From JANMEX01 sp041751995 (lineage in GTDB: Bacteria > Pseudomonadota > Alphaproteobacteria > Rhizobiales > Rhizobiaceae): a DNA stretch of 64,000 nt. The stretch covers positions 1 to 64,000 of the forward strand of contig JBGSHY010000007.1 in the NCBI GenBank assembly GCA_041751995.1. The letters run 5' to 3'. This document shows, piece after piece, positions 20,594 through 28,438 of the stretch (position 1 is the first letter of the stretch; each line of letters opens with the position of its first letter). Position numbers and translations under genes: made by a program. Below the pieces are notes generated by a model. The model saw nothing but the letters and a program-made list of their open reading frames with translations, did no database searches and was not told the DNA's origin.

Positions 20594-21115
20594 TCAGTCC
20601 GGGGCTTTGGCGGCCTTGGCAGGCTTTCCGTGGCTTGTCAGCCGGTCGACATAGGCGAGGATCAGCGCCGAGACGACAAAGGCCAGATGCATCAGCGTCG
20701 CCCACATGATCTTGTCGTTTGTATATTTGGTCAGGTCGAGGAATATCTGCAGCAAATCGATCGAGGAGATGGCGACAATCGTTGACGCCACCTTGATCTT
20801 CAGAGATCCGGCATCGATGGTGCCGAGCCAATGCACTTCCGAGTTTTCATCGAATTTCGACACGAAATTCTCGTAGCCAGCGATGATCACCATCACCACC
20901 AAGCTAGCCACGAGCGCCGCGTCGATCAGCGACAGCATCGACAGAATAGCATCGGCCTCATCCATAGACAGCGATTTGGAAACAAAGGACATCAGCTTGC
21001 CACCGAATGTGACCGCATAAATTGCAAGCGCAACAGCCAGCCCGAGATAGAACACCACAAGCAGCCAGCGAGAGGCGAGGATTATCTGTTCAACGAAGAG
21101 TTCTAGGCGTTTCAT
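20594..21115 (-). CDS. UPF0114 (TIGR00645/YqhA-like) membrane protein
   Basis: 173-residue inner-membrane protein with three to four hydrophobic helices (ILASRWLLVVFYLGLAVALA, LIDAALVASLVVMVIIAGY, IKVASTIVAISSIDLLQIF, LMHLAFVVSALILAYVDRL). The family is widespread and its function is not known. The start at 21115 gives MKRLELFVEQI, matching homologues. A GTG at 21151 would add 12 residues. It is 11 bp from the end of the convergent HlyU-like gene. Confidence 0.88.
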   Translation of the reverse strand: MKRLELFVEQIILASRWLLVVFYLGLAVALAIYAVTFGGKLMSFVSKSLSMDEADAILSMLSLIDAALVASLVVMVIIAGYENFVSKFDENSEVHWLGTIDAGSLKIKVASTIVAISSIDLLQIFLDLTKYTNDKIMWATLMHLAFVVSALILAYVDRLTSHGKPAKAAKAPD

Positions 21116-21212
21116 GGCGGTCCGATTCGGATTTTCGTTCAATACTGGCACCTTAACTGCGGCAATGGCTCGGCTGCAAGCCGTCGACCGGCAGTCGAAA
21201 GGCTGTGATGTG

Positions 21213-22139
21213 TTATTTGCCCAGGATCATACTTTTGTAAATTGTCTCCAGATAGGAAAGACCTGTCTCAAGGCTGGCGTTATTGCGAAGCCATTTGCTT
21301 GCTGTTTCGGCCGAACGCGGGTCCCAATCGTTTATGCTTGCGTTTAATGCAGCCAGCGTCGAAGGCTTGTCAAAGAGTGCGTAACCAAGGTTTTTCTGCC
21401 AGGCTTCCTCAACATTGTTGCCGCGCAGAAACCCCGCCGTACCCCGATAATCGGTTATGATCACACCCGCACCTGCGGCGGATGCTTCAAGTGCACAGCG
21501 CGCTGAAGCAAAAACAAGATCTTGGTTGGCGGCAATCGCAGGTACGTTCTCGACGAGACGAAACACTCGCGGTCCTACCGCAGTAACGACCGCACGGTGA
21601 AACACACCCAAGACGCAAATTTTTGCAAAATGACGCAAACCATGCTTCTTTTCGGCAATTACAAGCCATCTGCTCGGCTTGTCCGGCAAAGGCGATTGGC
21701 GCGGATTGAACAAAGACAAGTCGACGAAATTGCCGATGATTCCGTCAGTTGACCGCCCGGTTGCCCGGCTGATTGCGTCACAAGCCAATTGCGAAATTCC
21801 GAAGTGACGAACGCAGGCAGGATTATTCACACCCGCGCCAATTACATCACCCGGAGCATGGTTCTGAAACAACACCGGTGCTTTTGGAAACGCAGATGAT
21901 GCTGGTGCAATCATTGTTTCGTGATTGGCATGTATCACATCCGGGGCAAACGGTAGCCTATTCGCCTCCGTTTCGACAGGCACACCTGCGTTTCGTATTT
22001 CTTCCGCAATGGCGCCCGCGTGCAGCGTAATCACTTCAACCTCATGTCCCCTTGATTTTAAGCCAAGTGCAAAATCTCGAGTTACGATTTCCGTGCCTGT
22101 GCGCTTTGTTAGACGATTGTTGCAAATCAGGATTCGCAT
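21213..22139 (-). CDS. Glycosyltransferase, GT4-like
   Basis: 308-residue cytoplasmic glycosyltransferase with a GT-B-type N-terminal domain (MRILICNNRLTKRTGTEIVT, LKSRGHEVEVITLHAG) and a C-terminal half with SARCALEASAAGAGVIITDYRG, the position of the E-x7-E sugar-nucleotide motif in group 4 enzymes. The protein is shorter than typical GT4 members (about 370), so it may be a reduced form. It follows a PIG-L-like gene by 7 bp on the same strand. The pair suggests transfer and deacetylation of an N-acetyl sugar in a cell-surface glycan. Acceptor unknown. Confidence 0.75.
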   Translation of the reverse strand: MRILICNNRLTKRTGTEIVTRDFALGLKSRGHEVEVITLHAGAIAEEIRNAGVPVETEANRLPFAPDVIHANHETMIAPASSAFPKAPVLFQNHAPGDVIGAGVNNPACVRHFGISQLACDAISRATGRSTDGIIGNFVDLSLFNPRQSPLPDKPSRWLVIAEKKHGLRHFAKICVLGVFHRAVVTAVGPRVFRLVENVPAIAANQDLVFASARCALEASAAGAGVIITDYRGTAGFLRGNNVEEAWQKNLGYALFDKPSTLAALNASINDWDPRSAETASKWLRNNASLETGLSYLETIYKSMILGK

Positions 22140-22146
22140 CGCGGGT

Positions 22147-22926
22147 TCAGGTCATCGCCGAAACGAGTGAGCGGACGAAAGGCCGGTAATGCCCGTCAAG
22201 TGTGATAATTTCATTGTACAATCCGGACGCCTGCCTTTTGCGACCGAAATCCTCATAGAAAACGGAGGAGTATCCGGCGTCAGACGCATCGGGAATATTG
22301 GCGAGCCGTATCGGGTCTTCATAAAGGGTTTCAGATATGACCATCTCATTACGCGTGGCTTCCGGGAGCCATTCGTATTCGTGCAAGAGTGGTTTGTATC
22401 TAAGAATTGCTTCTATTTTTCGCTGTGTTTCTGCCGGATTGAGTTGGCGCTTCCGGAAAACAGGGGCTGTCGATTTTCTATGTGCGGACTCAATCGGAAA
22501 GGAGCATTTAACCGTTTCGAATCCAGCTTTGGTGAGGCTAGTAACAATGATGTCTGCAAGCGTATTGGCCATGTCGTGCATACGATTGAAATATTCAAAT
22601 CCGTCCGCGATGACGACCTTCGGGCGAAGATGCAATGCCCTTTCAACCAGGTTTTGAGCAATCAGTTCCATGTGCTTTGTATTGCCGGAAATCAGATCAG
22701 CATAAAAAGCCTTGTCTGGGTATGCGCCCATCACGAGACCACTCGCCGCATTGATATTTTGCAGAGCTTCAAGTGTGAAGTTCACCCGGCTTTCATGGTT
22801 TCCGCCAGAACCATCCGTGAGACAATTCACTTCGGCTTCCAGATCATCGAGTGATTGCAGTATCGCCAGCTCATGGCCTGGATGGCCAAACACCGTCATG
22901 GTTGGACCGTTGTCCCTATTGTACAT
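22147..22926 (-). CDS. Uncharacterised protein, possibly divergent PIG-L/LmbE-like
   Basis: 259-residue protein I do not recognise with certainty. Near the N-terminus MTVFGHPGHELAILQSL resembles the PIG-L/LmbE start (HPDDE in active deacetylases), followed by LTDGSGGNHESR, like the TDG/R-E segment of that family. A later EYFNRMHDMANTL occupies the place of the H-x-x-H zinc motif. If this reading is right, the two Asp of HPDDE are Gly and His, so activity or metal binding is altered. The ATG at 22926 has GGGGAA eight bases upstream. An ATG at 22899 is an alternative. It lies directly upstream of the GT4-like gene and is likely co-expressed. Confidence 0.5.
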   Translation of the reverse strand: MYNRDNGPTMTVFGHPGHELAILQSLDDLEAEVNCLTDGSGGNHESRVNFTLEALQNINAASGLVMGAYPDKAFYADLISGNTKHMELIAQNLVERALHLRPKVVIADGFEYFNRMHDMANTLADIIVTSLTKAGFETVKCSFPIESAHRKSTAPVFRKRQLNPAETQRKIEAILRYKPLLHEYEWLPEATRNEMVISETLYEDPIRLANIPDASDAGYSSVFYEDFGRKRQASGLYNEIITLDGHYRPFVRSLVSAMT

Positions 22927-23039
22927 AAGTAATTTCCCCACGCTCAACTCAGCTATATAAAAAGAAAGCGGACAGCGGAATCTTTATTTGGCAAAACCGA
23001 ATACGATCAGCGGCCAAAGCGGAAATTTGGAAAGTTGAA

Positions 23040-23402
23040 ATGACAGGCTTGTTTCACTACGAAAAACGTACGCAACCGGTGGCCTCCACTGCACATTTTC
23101 GCTCTCGCCTGCTCAGAAATCTTGGTGCAGGGGTGCTGATCATCGCCGCAGCGCTCGCCGTCGGCATGGCAGGTTACGCTTGGTTTGAAAGCATGTCCGG
23201 CATTGACGCCTTTGCCAACTCGGCGATGATCCTGTCCGGCATGGGCGCGCTTGCCTCGCTCAGGACCTTCGGCGGCAAACTATTCGCCGGAACCTACGCC
23301 ATTGTCTGCGGTCTGCGGATCTTCGCCGTTGCTGGCCTGGTGCTGGCCCCGGTGTTCCACCGCGTGCTGCACAGGTTTCATGTGGATGAGGGGGACAAAT
23401 AA
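23040..23402 (+). CDS. Small two- to three-helix membrane protein, ion-channel-like
   Basis: 120-residue membrane protein. The helices LGAGVLIIAAALAVGMAGYAWF and IFAVAGLVLAPVFHRVLHRF flank a re-entrant-like segment (SGIDAFANSAMILSGMGAL) that resembles the pore region of two-helix K-channel folds, but the TVGYG selectivity signature is absent. Related short proteins exist in Rhizobiales without known function. A terminator hairpin follows the stop codon at once. Confidence 0.7.
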   Translation: MTGLFHYEKRTQPVASTAHFRSRLLRNLGAGVLIIAAALAVGMAGYAWFESMSGIDAFANSAMILSGMGALASLRTFGGKLFAGTYAIVCGLRIFAVAGLVLAPVFHRVLHRFHVDEGDK

Positions 23403-23404
23403 AA

Positions 23405-23428
23405 AAGGCCGGGATTGCTCCCGGCCTT
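23405..23428. terminator. Shared rho-independent terminator
   Basis: A perfect 9-bp stem, AAGGCCGGG at 23405-23413 and CCCGGCCTT at 23420-23428 with a 6-nt loop. It is preceded by an A run on the plus strand, which becomes a T run on the minus strand (strong terminator for the leftward ompA gene). It lies between two convergent genes. Confidence 0.85.
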
Positions 23429-23450
23429 CCATGTTTCGCGCCAGCGGTGA

Positions 23451-25496
23451 CTATTTCATCGCGACCGGGGCCACCAGCGAGGTGATGCGGCGGATGGCGA
23501 CGCGACGGTTCACTTCTTCCGGCTTGGCCGAATTCACCTTCAGATAGCGCTCGCCGTAGCCCTGCGTTGACAGGTTCTCCGGCGGGACGCCGAAGGCGTT
23601 GGACAAGGCATTGGCGATCGATTCGGCACGCTTGTCAGACAGGGTCAGGTTGGCAATGTCCGTGCCGACCGCGTCTGTGTGGCCTTCGATCAGGAAGGTT
23701 TCTGCCGGGTTCTTTTCCAACAGCTTCATCATGGCGCCTGCAACGCTTTCGAGCTTCTGGATCTGGTCTTCCTTGATGTCGGCAGAGCCGAAAGCAAAGG
23801 TGATGGTATCCAGATCAATCCGGCGGACCATGTCGCGGACACGGGCCGAACGCTTCACTTCATTGACCGAATAGGTGCGCTCGACGCGCTCAACCGGCGG
23901 CTTTTCGAGGAAGTCGTAATAGACCTCTTCCTCATCGAACTCCTCCGGCTGGTCCTGGAACAGGCTGACCGAGAGGATATAGTCGCGGACAGGCACGTTC
24001 AGGCGCAGTGGCGGTAGGTCGAGACCCGGATCGCGCCAGATCACTTCTTCTTCGCGGTCATATTCCGGCGAATAGGCAAGGATCACTTCGCGGCCATCCG
24101 GCAGGATGCGCGCACGCTGGATGATGTCGCCGTAACGGTTGCGGATGGTGACCACCTGCACGCCGTTTTCGCGGACAATGGTTTCGCGGGTGCGGCCGCG
24201 GGGCAGGCGTTCAACGAAGATTTCATCATCCTTTTGCGCGAGGCGCGGTGCGTCCGGCGATTCGATGATGAAGACATTGTTGACGGTGAAGATCGTGCGG
24301 TTGTCGATCACTTTGACGACTTCCTGATCCTTGGGTGCTTCCGGCTTGGGCAGGACCTTGATGCGCTCACCCTCTTCCTTGACCGCAGATTCGATCACCA
24401 AAGGCTTGATATCAATCTGTGCATCCTGATCGTTTGCCGGGGGCGGCGGAGGAGGCGTAGCCGGGTCAGCGGCAACCGGAGCAGGTTGTTCGCCTTCTAC
24501 CGGGGCCACTGGCGTTTCCTTAGCGCTGTCGAGCACTGGCGCTGCATTTTCCGGCAATGGATCAGGCAGCTTTTCAATAATCGGATCAACAGCCGGGGCG
24601 GCTTCCGCTGGCGCTACTGCAGGTGCTGGCTCAGCAGGCACGATTGGCTCTGCCGGGGCAGGCTCAACTGCCGGTGCAGGGTCTACTGGAGCAACGGGTT
24701 CAACCGGGGCGGGCTCAACTGCTGGCACTGGTTCAGCCGGCGTTGGTTCAACAACCGGAGCAGGCACTGCGGGCGCAACCGGTTCAGCCGGGGCAGGTTC
24801 AACAGCCGGCGCTGGCTCGGCAGGCTGTTCTGCTGCCTTCTTGGCAGCCTCGGCGTCTGCGGCAGCCTTGGCTGCTGCGTCAGCCGCGGCCTGTGCCTCA
24901 GCGTCAGCTGCGGCTTTTGCTTCAGCATCAGCGGCAGCCTGCGCTTCGGCAGCTTTTGCGGCCTCAGCATCGGCAGCTGCCTTGGCAGCAGCGTCAGCCG
25001 CAGCTTGTGCCTCGGCGGCTTTGGCGGCTTCAGCATCGGCAGCAGCTTTGCCGGCGGCTTCTGCGTCTGCAGCAGCTTTTGCTTCTGCATCAGCGGCTGC
25101 CTGTGCTTCAGCAGCTTTGGCAGCTTCTGCGTCGGCGGCAGCTTTCGCTTCTGCATCCGCAGCGGCCTGTGCTTCGGCAGCCTTTGCGGCCTCAGCGGCA
25201 GCGGCTTCGTCTGCCGCTTTTTGCGCCTCGGCCTGTTTCAAGGCTTCGACAGCGGCCTTGGCTGCGTCTACCTCGGCTTGTACGGCAGCAACATCGCCGC
25301 CCTCATTCTTGGCGCGCTCGAGCCGCGCAAGAGCGTCCTGCAGCAAAGCCTCTGCATCAGCGAGGCTTGCCTGCGCGAAAATCGCGGTGACGCCCGGCAG
25401 CGGGCCGGCGTTTGAAGTTGTCAACATGGCCGCTCCCGCTGAAATCAGCGTCGCGGCAGTGCCGGTGGCGAGGAGGCGCAAAAGTTTTTTATTCAT
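23451..25496 (-). CDS. OmpA-family outer-membrane/peptidoglycan linker with Ala/Lys/Glu and Pro-rich spacer
   Basis: 681-residue envelope protein. Signal peptide MNKKLLRLLATGTAATLISAGAAML; then about 170 residues of Ala/Lys/Glu/Asp heptad-like repeats forming a predicted alpha-helical coiled coil; then a Pro/Glu/Ala-rich extended spacer (repeats of PAPAEPV type, about residues 225-330). A central beta-rich region follows, with YGDIIQRARILPDGREVIL. The C-terminal OmpA peptidoglycan-binding domain ends the protein (FLIEGHTDAVGTDIANLTLS, NLSTQGYGERYL). The layout suggests a rod that crosses the periplasm and grips peptidoglycan. The start at 25496 gives a normal signal sequence. Similar OmpA proteins occur in Rhizobiales. 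Confidence 0.9.
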   Translation of the reverse strand: MNKKLLRLLATGTAATLISAGAAMLTTSNAGPLPGVTAIFAQASLADAEALLQDALARLERAKNEGGDVAAVQAEVDAAKAAVEALKQAEAQKAADEAAAAEAAKAAEAQAAADAEAKAAADAEAAKAAEAQAAADAEAKAAADAEAAGKAAADAEAAKAAEAQAAADAAAKAAADAEAAKAAEAQAAADAEAKAAADAEAQAAADAAAKAAADAEAAKKAAEQPAEPAPAVEPAPAEPVAPAVPAPVVEPTPAEPVPAVEPAPVEPVAPVDPAPAVEPAPAEPIVPAEPAPAVAPAEAAPAVDPIIEKLPDPLPENAAPVLDSAKETPVAPVEGEQPAPVAADPATPPPPPPANDQDAQIDIKPLVIESAVKEEGERIKVLPKPEAPKDQEVVKVIDNRTIFTVNNVFIIESPDAPRLAQKDDEIFVERLPRGRTRETIVRENGVQVVTIRNRYGDIIQRARILPDGREVILAYSPEYDREEEVIWRDPGLDLPPLRLNVPVRDYILSVSLFQDQPEEFDEEEVYYDFLEKPPVERVERTYSVNEVKRSARVRDMVRRIDLDTITFAFGSADIKEDQIQKLESVAGAMMKLLEKNPAETFLIEGHTDAVGTDIANLTLSDKRAESIANALSNAFGVPPENLSTQGYGERYLKVNSAKPEEVNRRVAIRRITSLVAPVAMK
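24832..25215 (-). repeat. Low-complexity repeat inside the OmpA-family gene
   Basis: Imperfect tandem repeats encoding alternations of EAKAAADAEA and KAAEAQAAAD units, about ten copies. The repeats keep the reading frame and vary at third positions, so they have diverged but remain prone to length changes by slippage or recombination. Boundaries are approximate. Confidence 0.75.
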
Positions 25497-25730
25497 GGAA
25501 TGGTCTCCGTTCCGGATGTCTGAAGTCATTGTCACGACTTTCAGCTGTCTTTATTTCCGCAAAATGCGGTCATTTTTGGTTCTGTCACCACACAACGGCG
25601 ACGACAGCATTCCGGTTCCAAGGTCTTTTGACTTTCTGCGCTGAATTTCGCCTGAACAGCCGGTTCATCCGGTATTCATTTGAATGGCCCGCCCTTTACT
25701 CAGTCTTCGGCGGCGTCTATCGCATCTGCC

Positions 25731-26177
25731 ATGCGCGAACCGTTCTGGAAGACCAAAACACTTGAGGACATGAACAGCAAGGAGTGGGAATCACTCTGCG
25801 ACGGCTGTGGCAAATGCTGCCTTTCCAAACTTGAAGATGAAGACACAGGTGAAATCCACTGGACCAGCGTCGGTTGCCGGCTGTTTGATGCGGGCAAATG
25901 CTCGTGCCGCAATTATCCAAAGCGCAATGAGTTGGTGCCGGACTGTGTGCTCCTGACGCCGGAAAATGTCCGGACAATTCCCTGGCTTCCCAAAACCTGC
26001 GGTTACCGGCTGATCGCGGAAGGCAAGGACCTGTTTGATTGGCATCCGCTTATCAGCGGCGATCCGGATAGTGTTCATCAGGCCGGAATGTCCATCCGCG
26101 GCAGAGTGACAGCATTCGAGGATGATCTTGCCGAAACGGAGGATTATCTCCTGCATCTGTTGAAGCAGGAGCCTTGA
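25731..26177 (+). CDS. YcgN-like UPF0260 cysteine-cluster protein
   Basis: 148-residue protein of the CxxCxxCC family. The cluster is at residues 24-31 (CDGCGKCC), with further conserved cysteines in SVGCRLFDAGKCSCRNY and at VPDCVLL and KTCGYRL. These presumably bind zinc or iron. E. coli YcgN is the named relative, and its function is unknown. I chose 25731 because MREPFWKTKTLE matches the usual N-terminus; an earlier in-frame start at 25680 has no family support. No strong ribosome site is visible. Confidence 0.88.
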   Translation: MREPFWKTKTLEDMNSKEWESLCDGCGKCCLSKLEDEDTGEIHWTSVGCRLFDAGKCSCRNYPKRNELVPDCVLLTPENVRTIPWLPKTCGYRLIAEGKDLFDWHPLISGDPDSVHQAGMSIRGRVTAFEDDLAETEDYLLHLLKQEP

Positions 26178-26295
26178 GCGGCAGGCTTAGGATTAACCGA
26201 ATATGAACGGGCGCTTCCGGTTCCGTTCAGGTGCCGCATCCTAGTTTCAGGTCAATTCATCCAGCCCGGATGAAACGAACTGAAAGGTTGCCCCC

Positions 26296-26643
26296 ATGAA
26301 AAAGACACTTACCGGCCTTTTTGCAGTTGCCGTCCTTGGCCTCGGCATTTCGCAAGCCTCCGCTCACAGCCCGGCTCCTCATCACCGGCCGCATCACCAC
26401 AACGGCAATTCCGGCTTCTCGTTCGGCATCGTTATCGGCGATCCGTCTTGGCGCCACCAGGTTCGCCCTGTCGTGCGCGGCTGTACGGTCGAGCGCGCTT
26501 CGATCAAAGCCCGCAACATGGGCATCCGCAACCAGTCGGTCTTCAAGTCGCCCTACACCATCAAGGTTGTCGGCGTGAAGCGCGGCCATCGCGCCCAGGT
26601 TACCTTTGCACGTGAAATCGGTTGCCCTGTTGTGCGCTACTGA
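26296..26643 (+). CDS. Small secreted protein, His-rich mature N-terminus
   Basis: 115-residue exported protein. A clear signal peptide (MKKTLTGLFAVAVLGLGISQASA) is followed by a histidine-rich stretch (HSPAPHHRPHHHNGN), which could bind metal ions, then a basic domain with two cysteines (RGCTVERASIKARNMGIRNQ and REIGCPVVRY) that could form a disulfide. Small exported proteins of this kind occur in related bacteria without known role. A strong terminator follows. Confidence 0.8.
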   Translation: MKKTLTGLFAVAVLGLGISQASAHSPAPHHRPHHHNGNSGFSFGIVIGDPSWRHQVRPVVRGCTVERASIKARNMGIRNQSVFKSPYTIKVVGVKRGHRAQVTFAREIGCPVVRY

Positions 26644-26678
26644 TCAAACGTTCAATTAACTGACGTGTTTCCAGTTTT

Positions 26679-26704
26679 GCCCGGCAGATATGCCGGGCTT
26701 TTTT
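26679..26704 (+). terminator. Rho-independent terminator
   Basis: Stem GCCCGGCA (26679-26686), loop gata, stem TGCCGGGC (26691-26698), followed by six T. It closes the transcript of the small secreted-protein gene. On the minus strand it lies just after the stop codon of the GNAT gene, but there is no T run in that direction. Confidence 0.88.
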
Positions 26705-27164
26705 ATTTTGAAATCGGCTTGTCCATATGGGCAATGAAGCCGCCGCGGAACGGGGCAAAGCGGGCAACCGTGTAGCCCATTTGTTTGTAAAAGCTGATGT
26801 TCTCGGCAAAGGCAGCGTTGGTATAGAGACGCATCACCGAACATCCGGCCTTCAGGCCCAACAGGTCTGCCCTGGCCAAAAGCGCCTTGCCAATACCGCG
26901 TTTTTGATAAACCGGCGCAACCGCCAGGTTTTTGATCAAGGCATGGCCAGGTGACAGTTCCATGTCGAGCACGCCAGCAAGCGCGGCGTCTTCAAATGCC
27001 AATTCAACGTGGCGGATACGCACTATCTTGCTGTAATCAAATTTCATCGTCAAAGGCTCCCGGCCGATGACGGAAATCCATTTGGTATAAGCGGCGTAGG
27101 TCAAGGCTTCGATGTCTCGGGCATCGGCCGACGTCGCAAGCCGAAATGAAAGCCCGGCATTCAT
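26703..27164 (-). CDS. GNAT-family N-acetyltransferase
   Basis: 153-residue acetyltransferase of the GNAT fold. Motif A for acetyl-CoA binding is IKNLAVAPVYQKRGIGKALLA (Q/R-x-x-G-x-G/A seen as QKRGIGKA), and the C-terminal NISFYKQMGYTVARF is the usual beta-7 motif. The substrate is unknown. Two starts are possible. ATG 27164 lies at the tip of an 11-bp hairpin. ATG 27218 would add 18 residues and overlap the SIMPL gene by 26 bp. I list the shorter form because the fold begins at LSFRLATSADARDIE. Confidence 0.85.
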   Translation of the reverse strand: MNAGLSFRLATSADARDIEALTYAAYTKWISVIGREPLTMKFDYSKIVRIRHVELAFEDAALAGVLDMELSPGHALIKNLAVAPVYQKRGIGKALLARADLLGLKAGCSVMRLYTNAAFAENISFYKQMGYTVARFAPFRGGFIAHMDKPISK

Positions 27165-27173
27165 GCCGGGCTT
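27150..27173 (-). terminator. Hairpin after the SIMPL gene, around the GNAT start codon
   Basis: An 11-bp perfect stem, AAGCCCGGCAT at 27150-27160 and ATGCCGGGCTT at 27163-27173. It lies 20 bp after the SIMPL stop codon on the minus strand, with only a weak T-rich tail. It may be a terminator or attenuator between SIMPL and GNAT. It contains the candidate GNAT ATG at 27164. Confidence 0.6.
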
Positions 27174-27192
27174 ATCCACTTTTGGCGTGCCG

Positions 27193-27924
27193 TCACTGCT
27201 TGATTTCGAATGTGACATTGACAGTCACGCGATAGCTGTTCTCGCCGGCCGCGACCGGAACCATCGGCGCCCCGGCGCTCTTTGCCATTGCCATGTCGGC
27301 CTGCATCATCGGGATCGGGCCTGGCTGATAGCTTTGTTCCGACATTTCAAGAATCCGGCCAACACCGACACCTGCCGTTGAAGTGATCACTTTGGCCTTA
27401 GCGATTGCGTTTTCGACCGCTTTTTTGCGCGCTTCTTCCATCACCGCGGATGCATCGTCCTTGACGAAAGTGATGTTGCCGCCCTGATTGACGCCGAGCG
27501 TGACGGATTGATCGAGCACTTCGCCGACCTTGGTCAGGTCACGGATGCGCACGCCAAGCGTATTGAACACGCTGTAGCCGGTGATTTTCGGCTCGAAGTT
27601 CTCGCCCTTGTTGGGGTCGGCGTAAACATAGCGCGGCTGGATCGAAAATCCGGAGGTCTGCAGATCCTTCTCAGCGATGCCGAAAGCCTTCATCGCGGCC
27701 AGCACATCGGTCATCGCCTTGTTGTTGGCATCGAGCGCAGCCCGCGCTGTGTCGGCGTCGCGCAGCACTGTCAGGCTGATCAGCGCCATGTCAGGCGCGG
27801 CTGAAGCTTCGCCTTCGCCGCTGACGATGATCCGCGGGGTGGGTTCGTCGGCCGCACGGGCGGGCAATGTGCTCAAAGCTGCCGCCATCGCCGATACTGC
27901 GAGGATCAATTTGCTGGATTTCAT
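27193..27924 (-). CDS. SIMPL-domain (DUF541) periplasmic protein
   Basis: 243-residue exported protein. The signal peptide MKSSKLILAVSAMAAALSTLPARAA is followed by the SIMPL domain (PRIIVSGEGEASAAPDMALISL, then FSIQPRYVYADPNKGE, and RKKAVENAIAKAKVIT). The family includes oxidative-stress-defence YggE and BP26 antigens of Brucella. It oligomerises in the periplasm and its role is not settled. It may be cotranscribed with the GNAT gene but a hairpin separates them. Confidence 0.93.
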   Translation of the reverse strand: MKSSKLILAVSAMAAALSTLPARAADEPTPRIIVSGEGEASAAPDMALISLTVLRDADTARAALDANNKAMTDVLAAMKAFGIAEKDLQTSGFSIQPRYVYADPNKGENFEPKITGYSVFNTLGVRIRDLTKVGEVLDQSVTLGVNQGGNITFVKDDASAVMEEARKKAVENAIAKAKVITSTAGVGVGRILEMSEQSYQPGPIPMMQADMAMAKSAGAPMVPVAAGENSYRVTVNVTFEIKQ

Positions 27925-28184
27925 CTGGGCTAGACTCCTGTTTGCCGTTCGCCTTGAGGTCGCAAGGCAATATGGCGGTTTGTAGTCATACTAAGACGCT
28001 GTGCGACCTGAATTCCTTGGGTGCAGTAGAAAATTTCCTTGAATTGTTTCGGTTCAAGTATGGCTTGCCTTTCTTTCAACACCGCGCTCTTCGAATAACT
28101 GTCTGCTCGCCAAGCCTTGCCACCTTGCAGCGCATCGGGTAGGACCGCGCGGCTACCCGATCATTCCCGGGCGCGCAAAAGGTG

Positions 28185-28260
28185 GGGCCTGTAGCTCAAT
28201 GGTTAGAGCCGGCGGCTCATAACCGCTTGGTTGGGGGTTCGAGTCCCTCCGGGCCCACCA
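28185..28260 (+). tRNA. tRNA with CAU anticodon, probably tRNA-Ile2 (lysidine type)
   Basis: Acceptor stem GGGCCTG (28185-28191) pairs with CGGGCCC, and an encoded CCA ends at 28260. The D arm TAGCTCAATGGTTAGAGC, anticodon CAT at 28218-28220 in a seven-base loop, and T arm GGTTCGAGTCC are all present. The D-arm and the variable-loop bases (CTTGGTT) look more like tRNA-Ile(CAU) than elongator tRNA-Met, but the identity depends on lysidine modification by TilS and cannot be fixed by anticodon alone. Confidence 0.95.
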
Positions 28261-28438
28261 ATAACCCATGCAAATGGCGCGCATTGGCTGCAATTGAGAT
28301 CGCTTGATCCGGCTTTAATTTTGGTTGTGCGCGTTTCCCGATTTCGGGGAAACAAGTTCAGGCCGCGATCCTGTTTGTCTGGTATGCAAATGTGCATATA
28401 GATGTGGGATTCCCCGAATTGCCAGAGGACAGACGCCA

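Noticed and set aside
24234..25415. Forward frames rich in Cys/Gly/Ser or Leu/Gln opposite the OmpA gene
   Set aside because: Produced by the Ala-rich repeat read on the other strand; no family signal or ribosome site.
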